Source: Thermincola ferriacetica (GTDB taxonomy: Bacteria > Bacillota > Thermincolia > Thermincolales > Thermincolaceae). From it: 64,000 bases of DNA. The notes under the pieces were generated by a model. The model had not been told where the DNA came from and searched no databases. It saw only the letters and a program-made list of their open reading frames with translations. Made by a program: the position numbers and the translations under genes. Below, piece after piece: positions 63,935 to 64,000 of the stretch (its first letter is position 1; each line of letters starts with the position of its first letter). The stretch is taken from NCBI RefSeq assembly GCF_001263415.1, contig NZ_LGTE01000009.1, positions 1 to 64,000 on the forward strand. Reading direction: 5' to 3'.

Positions 63935-64000
63935 TAGGCTCTATGGATAATGTAAGAATATAAAGAAAATATAATAAAATTATTCATATTCTGAATATCA

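Overview
The window reads as chromosomal DNA from an anaerobic, endospore-forming, carboxydotrophic member of the Clostridia (Peptococcaceae/Thermincola/Carboxydothermus-like; this placement is inference). The grounds are sporulation-linked genes (yyaC, a LonC-type protease), the Clostridia-typical SCIFF peptide with its maturase, a complete CO dehydrogenase/energy-converting hydrogenase operon, and corrinoid methyltransferase genes. The run rpsF-ssb-rpsR-yybS-rplI-lonC-dnaB-purA, the DUF4446 and yyaC genes, and a perfect 16-bp parS site at 969-984 place the window close to the replication origin.

Layout. 1-953: relic of an IS200/IS605-type tnpB gene with its hairpin-rich right end. 969-6048: parS, then the [FeFe]-hydrogenase maturation genes hydG, hydE and hydF and a cysteine desulfurase; HydE carries an extra N-terminal DUF3343 (Se/S-carrier-like) domain. 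6203-9005 (minus strand): larE-larB-larC for the nickel-pincer cofactor. 9170-11988: small origin-proximal and sporulation genes. 12190-19878: a sigma-54 activator with a [FeFe]-hydrogenase-like sensor domain; a Tat-exported [NiFe]-hydrogenase small subunit; a large-subunit homologue lacking all four Ni-binding cysteines; a second, truncated small subunit behind a sigma-54 promoter with three upstream palindromes; a cytochrome b; and hypAB. 19934-20199: a long imperfect hairpin. 20455-37338: housekeeping genes, then pabB, pabC and cooA.

37406-49983: a CooA operator followed by cooMKLXUH-hypA-cooF-cooS-cooC and a fused hypC-hypD. CO oxidised by CooS passes electrons through CooF to the membrane-bound CooMKLXUH hydrogenase, which makes H2 and conserves energy. 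cooA directly upstream encodes the CO sensor. 50058-52500: tRNA-Lys, tRNA-Glu, a coiled-coil protein, tRNA-Gly, then SCIFF and its radical SAM maturase. 52526-63934: a short-chain dehydrogenase and a quaternary-amine (betaine-type) methyl-transfer cluster: PocR/AraC regulator, corrinoid protein, corrinoid-activating ferredoxin-ATPase, two BCCT transporters flanking an MtrH-type methyltransferase, a non-pyrrolysine MttB and a second corrinoid protein.

The most unusual part is 12190-19878, a cluster of hydrogenase-derived proteins in which one large subunit has lost every recognisable catalytic residue. The sequence also shows a plausible control circuit (sigma-54 activator, three 17-bp sites, -24/-12 promoter). 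All functional statements are homology-based; no searches were run.
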